64,000 nucleotides of DNA from Hydrangea macrophylla (GCA_033977485.1 CM066991.1:52740850-52804849), one strand, 5' to 3'. Shown: positions 1 to 11,282, counted from the first letter of the stretch. Numbers and translations: made by a program. Notes: generated from the sequence alone by a model not told the origin.

Positions 1-344
1 AAAAGCTAAGAACAAAAGAGGGATCTATGCTATCCTAAGGACTAGTCCTAAAAGAGGAGTCGGAGGTTTCTTCATTCTCTCTGTCATTTTTTGTACTATT
101 TTTCCTATTTCTGATTGGACATTTTGGAGGAGTATGAAGTGAGTTTTTCTTGTCATAAATTGCCATGATTGAAGTCTTGTTATGTGTGTAAGAAGTCCTA
201 TTGAGTGTTTTAAATCATTCATTCCTTGTCATGAAATAGTAATAAGAGTCTTAGAAGGTCCCCCAAGGGAGCATACTACTCATACAATTCAAGCAACAGT
301 TTAAAGGAAATGCAAGAAAGAAATCCATGAGTACAATCTATAAG
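1..344. other. Unassigned sequence, 3' of the antisense PMD gene
   Basis: I recognise no motif here. Short open frames exist on the minus strand but match nothing known to me. By position it lies downstream of the last recognisable exon of the antisense PMD gene and probably belongs to Tat Y, whose 5' part is left of the window. Confidence 0.3.
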
Positions 345-2976
345 TCAAGTACAGTCATCCATAGTAGTGCAAGGAAAGTAAAGATAGAGCATATAGCTAG
401 TCCCGAGGACATCTCTTGCCCGCATTTGCTCTCCTGATCGCACTTGTAGAGGTTCCTCCTCTTCCTCTTCCTCTTCATCTTCTTCGATGATGATGTAGCG
501 ACGAGAAGTGGAACGCCTAACCGGCTCTGGTATGGGTCTAGCAGGAGGTTGGTATGACAAGGACTCCCCTAACTGCATCTCCAACTCTACTATACGCCTC
601 TTCCCGGTATATATTTCATTGTACTAAAAGGAGAACAAACTATTAATTAAATCAAGAAAAAGGGAAAAAAGAGAATGAGAAAACATGCATGCATTCATTG
701 ATTTTAGAAGTTTAAAAGGATAACTAGCACTGGTTAATAGAAATGCTCGACTCACCATGTTTGTCCTTTCGACGTCATACTAGGCAGAGCAAGACTGAAG
801 AGAGCGCTTAGTCAATTTAAGCTATTAAGAAGGGGGAGAAGAAAAAAAGATTAGAGAATAGTTGTGAAACTAGGGGCAAGGCTCGAGAGTTTTTACCCTG
901 TATTCTAGCCGGTGAATCCATGATCTTAAGCTAGCAACCAAGCTCCGATGTTCTTCCACATATGATGTTTGGACGAAGGCCACATTTGAAGAGATGCATT
1001 GGAAATCATATGGAATCGCCTCTGGAATGCGATAGGGGGAACCTCGCGATCATCATCATCTAAGGTAGCAACCGTCCAATTAATGATAGGGAGGTCAGAA
1101 GTTGAATACCTCAAGGGTGCTTCCTCATAGGACGATCATGCCCCTTAAACTCTAGTGCTTGAACCCACAGCTCCTTTGATAGTAGGCCATCCCTGCAACC
1201 AAAGAGAGCTTAGCAAGTTAAGCGAGAAAAATAAGAAGAAGAAAAGCTAAGAAGGATTCATACCTCGGCGTGACCAATCATAGGAAAATTAGACATAAGA
1301 TGGGAGACCCGAAAACCTTCATAGGTCCTCTTATCCACCACTAGTTGCATCCCATCCACTCCCGTAAGAGCCTCCTCGAGGTCATCACCCTGAAGCTTGT
1401 GAGTGTCTAGCATCCTAGGAGGAGGGATTTTAGATACAACAAAATGATCTAGGAGGCATGCCTGTCGTATGACCCTCTCTCCCAAGTACCAAGCAGCGGT
1501 ATAATGACCCGTGAATACGATACGTTGCTTTGACAATTAAATAACTCATGCATAGGGAACCTTCATAGCACGAGGAATTCTAGCCCAAGGATCCCACATC
1601 ACTGAGTCCCCAATAAGACAAGTTAAGAATTCCTGGCATTTCTTAAGATCGTGAGCTCCAACCTTCATGCCCACCTTCTCCTTCATCCATTTAAGACCCC
1701 TTGGGAATAAGCTAGCACTCAAGTTCATGGGTTTAGGAGTGAGCATTCAAAAATACCCAAAGCTCCATAACTGTTAAGAAGAGAAGAGAGAAGACCATTA
1801 GAATGCCAAGAAAAAAAGAGAGAGAGAAAAGAGAATGAATTAAGTAATACCTCCCAAACCCTCAAGAAGCCTCCAACCGAGGGTGAGTACATCCAAGAGA
1901 TGTCTCCCATTTGATTATAGAGAATAGCTAAACTAGCACCACCCTAATCATATATGTGGATTCGGTCGACATTAGCCAAGCTCCCGAGGATGGAAAGATG
2001 AATCTGGCTCGCTTTGGTGCTGAAAAGGGAACAACCTAGGACATACATAATGAAGGCTCGGGTAATTTGGTTGGCAGTGAATTGGTTGTACCTTTGGAAG
2101 GTCTCAAGAAACCATGCATAAGGAACTACTCCACTCACCACTTTAGTTGGGTATGCCCCTAGGAGAGTGATCACCTTTTGCTTAGAAACTTCCAATATAG
2201 GGTCCGTAATGATAGGTTCTCCTCCTACTCGTAGCTCGGTAATCATGGAAAAGTCATTTGGGGTCATGGTCATCTCCCTGAAAGGAAGATGGAAGATGTT
2301 AGTAAAGTCCCACCACCTTTCCGCTAGACTAGATAGGTGCACCAAGTCATTAGAGCTACTAACCAAGAGCTTCACAAACTCCCCGAAGCCAGCAGCTTTC
2401 ACCTTGTTTTGCACAGCTTTTGGAAATTTTTCGTACCATTCCTAGCCATGAGTGAAGCACTCATGCCCCTTTAGAGTCACCTTCTTTACCTAGAATGATA
2501 AGAAATAAGAAATTGGTGAGTTTAGCATCTCTACAAACACCTTGTGTGCACAATTTGAAAATCCTTGTTTTGAAAATGGTGGCTCTTGATTCTTACCCTT
2601 GGGATGGAATCAACCACAAGAAAAACATATTACAGCATGCATATATTCATTCTTGAGCCTTAATTTGGTAGTACATTACATTTGGAAAGAAGAAATTGAG
2701 TTTTTAAAAGAAAAGTTTTAAAAATACCTCTCCTTCCCTAGCTTTGAAGGATAAATGTTGATGTGGATCTCTTATAAGTTGCTCGAGAAGGAAATTGCTG
2801 GAGGAGGTTTGTAAGAATGTCTTCCCTCCTGGAGATTGAGAGGAAGAGGAACCCCACTCTTGATACTGAATGATGAACCCGAAGAGGAGGAGGAAGACAT
2901 TGTTGAATTTGAATGAAAATCTTGTGATTGGATGATTTGGAAAGTGTTTTTGAATAAGTGAATGTTTGATTTTCAA
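345..2976 (-). pseudogene. Plant mobile domain (PMD / aminotransferase-like) pseudogene, antisense in Tat Y
   Basis: The best segment is 1944-2414, with RWWDFTNIFHLPFREMTM followed by ITRAFIMYVLGCSLF, matching the PMD pattern (W..TNTFHLPFGEMTIT; RAYLLYLLG..LF). It continues in frame past one stop near 1934 at the Trp of the family YDWG motif to about 1854, where GGGAG/GTATT looks like a splice donor. Further exon-like pieces are 1546-1746, 1258-1536, 926-1114 and 345-620; the last has a short coiled coil, a Pro-rich stretch and a run of Glu. At least four stops interrupt it, several at Trp codons. PMD proteins are known as host silencing-related factors (MAIN/MAIL) and as TE-borne genes. It lies opposite to the LTR direction, so it is an antisense accessory gene. 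The first exon near 2700-2930 is uncertain. Confidence 0.7.
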
Positions 2977-3860
2977 GAGCTTAAATCAGGGGATGATTTT
3001 GAAAAACCAAAGTGAGGATGAGAGAACATAGATTTGGAGGATAAAGATGGAGAGAAAATGGAGAGAAGGAATAAGTTTGGAGAGAATCCAACCAAATTTT
3101 GAAGTAGGTAGCAAATGAACAACAAAATGCCTAAACTAGAGGCTGAAAGCCATGGTGGCACTCTCGGAGTGCCGCGCGGCACTCACCCAATGCCACCATG
3201 GAACTCAGCCCAATTTTCCATGTTTTATGCATTTATGCCCCTGTAATGCCTTGTTTATTCTCCGGATCCATTTTTAGCTCTGATTTGATTATTTTGATAC
3301 ATTTTTGTTCAATTTTTCATGATTTTGAATACTTAAAAATTTTCATAAGATATCATTTGCATGCATACGAATCCCCAGTAGAGCATTTAGCATCGCATTG
3401 CATTGAGTTGATAGAAGTCCTGCATGGTTGTATTCATCCATTCAAGTAAGTTTTGAATTAAGCATGGTGAGCCTCGAAGGCTCCAAACATAATCTCCCCT
3501 ATAGAATGATGTCGTATATATTCCCCAGCAGGGTATCATTGTAATAATCTCCTAAATTATTACACTAGTCGAGTCAAATGAACATTGAATCCCAGTTGCA
3601 CAGCATTGCCTTCCGCACTGTTATGCCAATCGAATCGAGTAAAGTCTTGAATCATGTATAGTGCTCCTGGTTCACCTTAACGGCTCCACGAGTACCTTTT
3701 CCCCAATAGAGTTACATCACATTGTATCGTATCCCATGGTTTACCTTAAATGGCTCCATGAGTTTGAGTACCCCAGCAGAATTGTCCTTCTCGCTTAGCT
3801 CAAAGTGCTACGCTCGAAGATGTCAATAGTTGCATTGATAATCGTAGTTGTGAACGCTCA
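2977..3860. other. Tat Y spacer: antisense leader and 3' untranslated region
   Basis: On the minus strand 2980-3140 is pyrimidine-rich, like a plant 5' leader for the PMD gene. It is preceded by the inverted repeat at 3150-3201. From about 3200 to 3860 there is no coding evidence, and the text starts to resemble the diverged repeats that follow. No clear TATA box is seen for the antisense gene. Confidence 0.4.
3150..3201. repeat. Nested perfect palindromes (possible cruciform)
   Basis: CCATGGTGGCA at 3150-3160 pairs exactly with TGCCACCATGG at 3191-3201. Inside lies an 18-bp perfect palindrome, GAGTGCCGC/GCGGCACTC, at 3167-3184. It is 175-300 bp upstream of the antisense PMD gene, and a decayed relative (CCATGGTGGCTCTC, GAGTGCTGC) occurs in the LTR of the same element at 5568-5640. 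Confidence 0.85.
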
Positions 3861-4540
3861 TGATGTTCACCATAACTGGCTCATCACTATGTGTCGTAGG
3901 TCCAGTTCACCTTAAGTGGCTCTGGAGACCTATTGTCTCCACCTAACTCGAAGAGCTATGTATAGAGATGTTGTAAAGCCCTCAAGATGGGGCAAACCGT
4001 TGTCACGAAGCCCTCAAGATGAGGCAAGCGCTTATGATGTTCGCCGTAACTGGCTCATCACTGCATATGTCATAAGTCCAGTTTGCCTTAAATGGCTCTG
4101 GAGACCTGTTTGTCTCTACCTAGCTCGAAGAGCTATACACAAAGATGTCATAAAGCTCTCAAGATGAGGCAAACCGTTGTCACAAAGCCCTCAAGATGAG
4201 GCAAGCACTCGTGATGTTCACCATAACTGGCTTATCACTACATATCTTAGGTCCGGTTCACCTTAAGCGGCTCTGGAGACCTATTTGCCTCCACTTAGCT
4301 CGAAGAGCTACGCATAGAGATGTCATAAAGCCCTCAGATGAGGAAAATTATTGTCGCGAAGCCCTCAAGATGAGGCAAGCGCTCATGATGTTTGCCGTAA
4401 TTGGCTCATCACTGCGTATCTTAGGTCTAGTTTGCATTAAGTGGCTCTAGAGACCTGTTTGTCTCCACCTAGCTCGAAGAGCTATGCACGAAGAGTCATA
4501 AAGCCCTTAAGATGAGGCAAAGTCATGAAAGTCCTCTAGA
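3861..4540 (+). repeat. About 175-bp tandem repeat, 4 copies
   Basis: Copies begin at about 3861, 4035, 4212 and 4386 (steps 174, 177, 174) with the start TGATGTTCACC or variants. Each contains GGCTCTGGAGACCT, CTCGAAGAGCTA and AAGCCCTCAAGATGAGGCAA. Copies are clearly diverged. Tandem repeats between the last gene and the 3' LTR are a described trait of Tat/Ogre-like elements and a proposed source of satellites. Confidence 0.85.
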
Positions 4541-4554
4541 TTAAGGCAATACCT

Positions 4555-4650
4555 TGTCGAATCATCCATGATAGGACATCCTTGTTGAATCATTCGCAAT
4601 AGGACACTCCGTTGAATCGTCCGTAATAGGACACCCCGCTGTGATCATCC
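4555..4650 (+). repeat. About 28-bp short tandem repeat, 3 copies
   Basis: Three neighbouring copies of a GAATCATCC-type start followed by ATAGGACA(C/T)CC, immediately after the 175-bp repeats and still in the Tat Y 3' untranslated region. Confidence 0.7.
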
Positions 4651-4965
4651 ATGGTTCCAAATGGAACAATCCCTGAGTATCTTGAATGTTAGCAATAGTT
4701 TAAGTCTCATATCATTCAGTGTATTTTACTTGAATTATTGCTTGCATGTGGCGTGCTCATTGAACTACGGTTGGTCTGATTTCCTGTGAAGGAATACGTA
4801 GGCAGCCCTTTTGAGTGCGACCACCTGATTTTTGAGATTTTCTTTATGTGCTTGCATGTCTTTGATTTTCTCAATTTTCTTCCTGAAGTCTTCTGGACTC
4901 ACTAAAAGGTTGTCATGCATGCTTTGACATTCCCTTATGACAAGCGTTGCTTCCAAAGCTCTATC

Positions 4966-4979
4966 AAAGAGGGGCAAAC
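4966..4979 (+). other. Polypurine tract of Tat Y
   Basis: AAAGAGGGGCAAAC directly abuts the LTR start TGTAGACACC. This is the expected position and composition for the plus-strand DNA primer of a Ty3/gypsy element. Confidence 0.75.
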
Positions 4980-7315
4980 TGTAGACACCCTATTTTGGTT
5001 CGTCCGCTCGACTGAAGGAATCATGCCTCAAGAATAACCCGATGACTGGAATCAGGATTTGTGGAATTTTGGTTTTATAAAGTAAAACTTCATAAAGCAC
5101 TATGGTCTCCGAGATACATTAGAATAACCTTTAGGAAGACTTAGGTACATTATAAATCCAAATTAGAGACAAAAACCCAATTTAGGGGAGCTTTTTCACA
5201 TAAAATGACGAAAAATTGCCTTTTACCAAGCAAAATCCAGACTTCGGGGTGGGATCCTAAGAACTCCCTTTACAAAATATTCCTAAAATAGCCTAAATTA
5301 GTGACTCAAGTCTTTACATTGACCAAAAATCACTTAGGAGAATTTTTACCCTTTTTACACCTCACAAGTTCGCTTCTTCTTGGAGTCAGCCTCACTCTTT
5401 TGATAATAACTCAAAATCTAAAAACCTCTTTTGAATAAGACCAAAACATCTTAAAATAGACTCCCATACCATTCCAACGGTATATCACAAGCCCAAAAAG
5501 GATAACCGAGGTAAGAGAACGAAATCTATGAAGTCTAGAAGGAAAATATAACTTCTGATCTGAGAACCATGGTGGCTCTCAACTGAGTGCTGCACAAAAC
5601 TCTCAGACTACAGTGTGGCATCCTTGAGTGCTACTATGGCTTTCAAATACCCCTGATGCATTTTGGACCCTTGATTTGACCACAATCCGCGTGAAAACGC
5701 CCAAAAATGTGAAAATTTGTGTTTCTTTTGTCCCACATCACCTAAACATAAGAGTTTCCACCCAAAACATCAACTATAAAAGGGGGTCCTCCCCTATCCA
5801 TCCAACACACCTCAAAATCCTAAGAACTAGAGAACTCAAGGAAACCCCCTTGGAGGATTCCGAAGCACTCAAAGTTCCTTGGATAGTTTAATCTTTTACT
5901 TTTAGGGTTCTTAGAGTCCACGGTATTGGCGAAGCCCTGCAGAAGTATTCTGAGGGAAGTTCTTAAGGTAAGCTCATTTTTCTTCTTTGTTTTTCTATTT
6001 TATTTTTCTGTTTTGATCTTTATTTTCTTAGATCTAGGTTGAATTTCTTGTTTGTTCTTCGCGTTCTTCATTTTTATTGTTTTTAATCTTTAAAGTTCTA
6101 TGATAGTTTTAATTTAGTGTTTGTAGTATCCATTAAAGTAGAGCTATCCCTGGTAGAGCTACCCCCAAATGTTGTCGTAGCCGAAGCTGTGGGGTTGGTA
6201 TTCACTCCATGGAAATCTGACCCGGAGAGAACAAAGCCTTAATTGGATCTACGAGTCTAGAACTAGGGCATTCATATAGGAATCATGTTGTAATCCATAT
6301 TAGTTGGGATAGTAGGCTATCCATGCTATCCCTGTTTTATCCATGCATAGTAGTTAATTCATAACTAGTTTAATTTATGAATTAATTCATATCCATGCAC
6401 ATGCATACACATGCACACTATCCTCACATAGAATAGTAGGTTATTCATACTAGGGATAACATCTTAATTAAGCTTACACATGCACACTACTGCACGTAGT
6501 AGTCATGTTTGGACATGCATACATGCTATCCATGCCTAGATAAGTAGGATATTCTTAGATTGTCCTCTATATATTATTCTTTTGTTGTCTTAACCATGGT
6601 CAATTATGGATAATTGGGAATGCTATGCTATCCTGGGTAAGTTCTCTTGCATTCCTCTTATTTTTATTTCCCTTCACATGCTAGGGGAGCGTAGTAATAC
6701 GTTTAGTCCCCGAATTACTATTTTAGCACTTGCATTGCATGTAAATGTACAGTTTCTTGCACGATTTTCTTTTATTAGTTGTTTATAACTTGAATTAGGA
6801 TTGCATTAGAAATAAATGATACAGTCCACATAATATCTAGTTAAACACCTTGAAAGCTAAATAAAGGCCCATCTCACGATGGGGCGAGAGGGGGTGTTTT
6901 AGCACGATCTAGCTCCTTCCTCTCTCGTACCTTAACCCCCAAACTGAGTTCTTTGGTGATGACAGGGCGGTGCTCTCTATCCATTGGACTTAATAGATTT
7001 AGTTTTCTTGGTTTCCTTTATCAAACCAAGTGGCAACTTTATTAGTGAGGATCTCTCCGGATTTGGCCTTATGGGATAAAACATGGATTACTCACTCGTG
7101 TAGCCTTGGATATGGATCATGGGCATCGATTGTTGCCTCGGTTGAATAAAAAGTCCTATGGAATCCAAAATACGAGTAATCCAAATTGGTCAGATGGGTT
7201 AAAGGCTAATGAAGGGTGGTGAACCTCACTCGTGGTTGTTGGCATGAGATTTGAAATAGGATCAATCAAGCGGGCTTAATCCTTCTAGGCCCTAAGCTTG
7301 GTTCGAGTATCCACA
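4980..7315 (+). repeat. Tat Y 3' LTR (2.3 kb)
   Basis: It starts TGTAGACACCC and ends GTATCCACA. The same ends occur, on the other strand, in the TSD-flanked solo LTR at 46147-49530. Shared inner text includes GAGGGGGTGTTTTAG near 6890 and AAGTGGCAACT near 7030. A TATA box (TATAAAAG, 5775-5782) is followed by an AAACCCC-type leader; the decayed palindrome cluster lies 135-210 bp upstream of it. The open frames at 5628-5891 and 6606-6788 are judged non-coding. Confidence 0.75.
5775..5782 (+). promoter_or_regulatory. TATA box of the Tat Y LTR
   Basis: ACTATAAAAGGGGG is the strongest TATA match in this LTR, about 800 bp into it, followed by a CT-rich leader with tandem CCAACACACC-like text. Confidence 0.55.
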
Positions 7316-8672
7316 GTTTGCTAAAACTTGTTCCATTCTGTTTGAAGAGGACTATTGGAGAACCCTGATTAAGGAGTATCTCAATAACCCCAATGTCAGA
7401 GCAGATCGCCGGACCAGGATGTTCATAGTCCGATTTGTTCTCTTAGATGGAGAAATTTTTTAGAAAGTCATTAGGGACGATGTCATCTTAAATTGTTTGA
7501 GCAAAAGGGAGGCCATGAAGGTCATGTCCGAAGTCCATAAAAGGATTTGTGGAGCCCATCAAGCTGGCACAAAAATGAAGTGTCTAATAAGAAGATATAA
7601 ATTTTACTAGCCAGCCATGTTAAAAGACTGTATTAATTATGCCAAAGGTTGTGAAGCATGTCAAAAGAATGGCTTATCCAATGGGTGCCAGGTAAAGTTT
7701 TACAACCGATCATCAAGCCATGGCCCTTCAGATGATGGGCGATGGACTTGATTGGAAAGGTTCATCTAGCTTCTTCTAGACAACATTGCTTTATCATCAT
7801 GGCTACCGATTAACTTCACTAAATGGGTAGAAGCTATACCTGCAAGATCGGTCACTGAAGCCACTATTATAAAATTCACTGATCAAGATATCATGCATCG
7901 GTTTGGTTTGCCAGAGACAATCACAACTGATCAGAGTTTCATTTTCACTGGAATTGAAACCACGACTTTTGCATAAAGTATGGGTGTAAAAATTCTTACT
8001 TCAACCCCATACTATGCTCAGGCAAATGGCTAGGTCGAATCATCCAACAAAGTTATCAAAGGAATTTTGGGAAAACTGATAAAGGAGAATCCTAGCTCTT
8101 GGGACTCACTTTTGTTCGAAGCACTTTGGGCTTATTGGACGCCCAAACGAACAAGAATAGGTGTGAACCCATTTGCTTTAACTTATGGGCATGATGCTAT
8201 GCTACCAATGGAAGTTACAATCCGATCAGCAAGAAGGGCATTGTAAAACCATCTAGAACCAACCAATTATACTGAAGCTATGATTACTGAGCTGGAAGGT
8301 TTGGATGAGGTCAGACTAAATGCTTTGGATTGCCTTAAGGTATAGAAGAATCGGACTGGTAGAGCGTACAATAAGAAGGTGAGAGAGAAATCATTTTGTT
8401 TAAAAGAGCTCGTATGGAAGGTCGTTCTTCCTATCGTTGAAAAGAATAGAAGGTATAGAAAGTGGTCCATTAATTGGGAGGTACCATTTGTGGTCTTTAA
8501 GATATTAAGAGGCGGTGGTTACCAATTATATGACATTGATGGTAAAGTTGATCCACGATTAATTAATGGTCAGTATTTGAAATCATATTTTCCTACACTA
8601 TGGGAGACTACAAATTTAGAATTCAGACCAACCGCAGGCATGAAGTATGAACCAATCATCAATCATGAATAA
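7316..8672 (+). pseudogene. Ty3/gypsy (Tat-type) RNase H/integrase C-terminal polyprotein remnant
   Basis: Reading plus-strand frames gives DYWRTLIKEYL, then the integrase zinc-binding region (EVHKRICGAHQAG ... CINYAKGCEACQ), then the core with WVEAIPARSV, the second acidic residue in ETITTDQ and the third in a TPYYAQANG-stop-VESSN stretch. ALTYGHDAMLPMEV and GRAYNKKVREK follow. Integrase would insert the cDNA copy. At least six stops break it, for example where Trp is expected in FYWPAM and Gln in QANGQVE. The frame from 8379 to 8672 is open and ends naturally, so 8672 is probably the pol end. The start is cut by the Tat Y insertion. Confidence 0.85.
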
Positions 8673-8923
8673 GAAATATAATAACAATAGAAGGTATTTG
8701 TTTCATTCATACTTCAAGAAAATTTATACAAAAAGACAAAAGAAGGAAACACGAATGCAGAAAGAACAAAGGAACAAAAGATTAAGACCAACAAAGCTAA
8801 TCTTCATCGGTTTAACTACACCAAACGCCTCCTTTTGTGCCTGGGATTCTTTAACTGCAGATCGATTTCTTCGAGGCAGCCAGCAAAAAAGATTGCCTCT
8901 CTCTTCCACTATCATTTCCTACA
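8673..8923. other. Tat X spacer between pol and antisense remnant
   Basis: A-rich plus-strand sequence without recognisable motifs; open frames here are short and judged incidental. Confidence 0.35.
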
Positions 8924-9829
8924 TTAAGTGAAGTCCCAAAGCATCTCTAGGTTTGTGATCCTCCTTCGAAGAGCAGCCTCCCCCACCAGCAGAGCAGTTG
9001 GAGTTAGGTCATCCCTCTCATCACTGAAAATTCGAGAAGTTTTCAAGCTCTGCTGGCTCGGGAACATCCTCTGGTTGGGAAGCTCTGCCCTGGGAGTCCT
9101 CCCTAACTTCAAAAGCCCTCAGTCAGGCTGGGCTAGCCTCATCAGCCTCAGAGGCCGATTCTTCCTCACTTTCAGAAGAGCTGTCAGACTCAAGGATTAC
9201 GGTTTCCCGGTTCATAGCTCCTAGAGCGGCTGGTTCATCATCTACCATCGGAGCCTCTGCGGACTCTAATGGCACAGTAGCGTAAGCAGCCCAAAAGGCG
9301 CTACGAGGGCCATTTTGAGGAACCAGATTCGCCTGTGCTTCTGCCATTATGGCCCAAAGGCCTCTTTAGTGATCAGGATTCGTCCATCTAGCCCCATCAG
9401 AAAGTCAGAGGTTAGATGAGCTGTGGAGGCCACCCTTACTTCCCATTTCCAGTAGCCCTTCTTCCCCGATTCGAGGGCCATCATCCTACCTCTAAAGATG
9501 TCAACATTGAAGGTACGAGGAAAGTTGTCCTCATACCTATTAGGCAGGAAGTTGCCCAAGACAAGGACTTGGGGGTACTTTCCCCAGTCCTTGTTAGGAT
9601 GACCTATCCTCACCACCACATTTTGCCTCCTTGAAGGCAAATAGTACATTATCTTCCTGATGCAGAGAACCCGATAGTAGTCTAAGATTGTCCGTGCCGT
9701 CAACCTAACCAAAGCCAGACATTGAGAGCCATAAAGGGCTTTATATCGAATAATCCCACTTTACAAAATGTTTCACTATGGGAACCTCCCAGTTTTGCTA
9801 CTTAAAAAAATTCTACATCTCCTAAGAAG
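8924..9829 (-). pseudogene. Antisense accessory protein remnant of Tat X, domain plus acidic Ser/Glu tail
   Basis: Minus-strand frame 9712-9347 encodes YYRVLCIRKIMYYLPSRRQN ... NFPRTFNVDIFRGRMMALES. The sequence continues through 9347-9123 with an acidic run (LESDSSSESEEESASE) and after a stop to 8924. I do not recognise the domain firmly; it recalls the N-terminal region of the gypsy-associated antisense proteins annotated as putative gypsy type transposon. It is cut upstream by the solo LTR at 9835. Function unknown. Confidence 0.4.
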
Positions 9830-10137
9830 ACCACTGTCACACCCCGACATAGCATAAATATGAAAAGCGTTTAATTTCCTTTATGGACCCGTAGGTCGCG
9901 ACAGTTTGAAGGATCGATTCCATCCCAAACGTCGAACAACATAAAACCATAATCAGAGTAGAGCAATCAAAGCTTACAAATATTTTCTAACTTATTACAT
10001 ATCACAATACAGGGTCAACTAAGGCACAAGCCGCCTTAAAACAAAACAATAACTATTGTCTATTATAGTCATCCTTATTACAAACCAGTTTATAACTTAA
10101 AACATATAAAAGTAAATTCTCTTTCCAGTAGGGATTC

Positions 10138-10209
10138 TCAGTTTGCATAGTCATAAGGCCTCGCGTAGTCATAACCTGAAAAGCCTGAACAGGAATGTCC
10201 AGGGCGCAT
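10138..10209 (-). CDS. LTR micro-ORF, 23 codons, conserved in related LTRs
   Basis: From an ATG at 10209 the frame reads MRPGHSCSGFSG and ends in a Tyr/Asp-rich tail (YDYARPYDYAN) with a stop at 10138-10140. It has exactly the same length as the frame at 60844-60915, which reads MRPGHSCPGFAGN and ends PYDYAI. Several differences between the two are at third codon positions. Whether it is translated is unknown; the overlapping hairpin (10184-10203) could equally explain conservation. Function unknown. Confidence 0.35.
   Translation of the reverse strand: MRPGHSCSGFSGYDYARPYDYAN
10184..10203 (-). other. Conserved LTR stem-loop
   Basis: On the minus strand CCTGGACA-TTCC-TGTTCAGG forms an 8-bp stem with one G-U pair and a four-base loop. 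Equivalent hairpins occur at 38761-38782, 51763-51783 and 60850-60869, all 350-430 bp from the LTR 3' end. Confidence 0.6.
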
Positions 10210-10476
10210 CAACGCCGTCAGCTTCAAGAACCCGGTGACTATTAAAAAAAACATAACTTTGAATGTAAAACATACTCATTTACCTCTTTTCATTTCTCGA
10301 TTAATTCAACAAGTTTATATTAAAGCAAGGAGTTCATTTTAGGAAATAAGCACAATATTATTTAAAAGATATAATTCACATATATGTGACCGTGTATGAG
10401 AACAATGCACCATCTCATCTTACCGACTCTTTTCTCTCGACAAAACCCAACAATCCACTATCACACACCAGTATCT

Positions 10477-10835
10477 TTGAAATACTCCGATAGCCACACT
10501 TTAGCACAGGGGTGCCAGGGAATGTCCAGTTTGCCTCACACTTTGGTCCAGGGTACCAGGGAGTGTCCAATGCCTCACACTTTGACTACCTAATCCGCCA
10601 TGCAAATACCGGAGGAACCCTCACGCAGTATCCAGACTCGGGTATCAGGGAGTGTCCGTAGGCCACACTTTAGCACTACCATGGGTGCCAGGGAATGTCC
10701 AAGTTCGGCTTCACACACTTTGACGCTACCATGGTCATCAGGGAGTGTCCAGTTTTGCCACCGTCGCATTTCAAAGACACCCTCGCCGCAATCTCAATCA
10801 CAACACACTTTGGTACTCACTTACCAGGGAGTGTC
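10477..10835 (-). repeat. Degenerate minisatellite inside the LTR
   Basis: Repeats of about 45-65 bp alternate CACACTTTNRC-like text with CCAGGGARTGTCCA, roughly six copies. The same repeat occurs in the opposite orientation at 60290-60590 in the LTR of the intact element. It lies about 240 bp before the hairpin/micro-ORF module in LTR direction. Confidence 0.75.
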
Positions 10836-11157
10836 CACAACACAATCTCAACAGCACTCACTATGCCACACTGACCATTACTCTTTTCCATACTGACCAA
10901 CATTCACACTCACCATGCATGTACAACTGACTCCACATGTATGTCATGAAACTTTAAAACATGAGGCAAATTACTGAATTATATAAACAACGTGCGTACG
11001 GGGATTGATAAGTCGTAATGCAACATTTTAATCGTCCAAACATACCCAAATAGGATTCTATTTAAGTAAATTTCCCAAACGGAGCTTTAACAGTTCATAA
11101 AATATCACCCAAACAGTTCCTTAACATAAGACAAGCAAAAACTAGAAACTGTCAGAA

Positions 11158-11282
11158 GTCGCGCGCGAGGGGTCGCTCGCGCGACCTACCTATTTTTCAT
11201 TTTCATTATATAAAATTTTCTGTCTGCCTGGAAACACACACCTCGCGCGCGCGGGCCGCTCGCGCGATCGCGCGCGCAAGTT
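11158..11282. repeat. CpG-rich palindromic segments
   Basis: Two clusters, around 11160-11187 (GTCGCGCG...CGCGCGAC) and 11242-11281 (CGCGCGATCGCGCGCG), are almost pure CG in an otherwise AT-rich LTR. They lie 630-760 bp downstream of the putative TATA box on the minus strand. Confidence 0.8.

Larger units (their letters stand above)
1..7315 (+). mobile_element. Tat Y: 3' part of a Tat-like Ty3/gypsy element
   Basis: This segment has the order seen in Tat-lineage plant retrotransposons: an antisense accessory gene (345-2976), a long untranslated stretch with tandem repeats (3861-4650), a polypurine tract (4966-4979) and a 3' LTR (4980-7315). The gag-pol and 5' LTR would lie left of the window. 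The LTR ends inside another element's integrase region at 7315/7316, so Tat Y inserted into Tat X; the right flank GTTTG (7316-7320) is the expected TSD copy but its partner is out of view. Lineage is inferred from layout and LTR ends, not from Tat Y pol, which is absent here. Confidence 0.6.
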
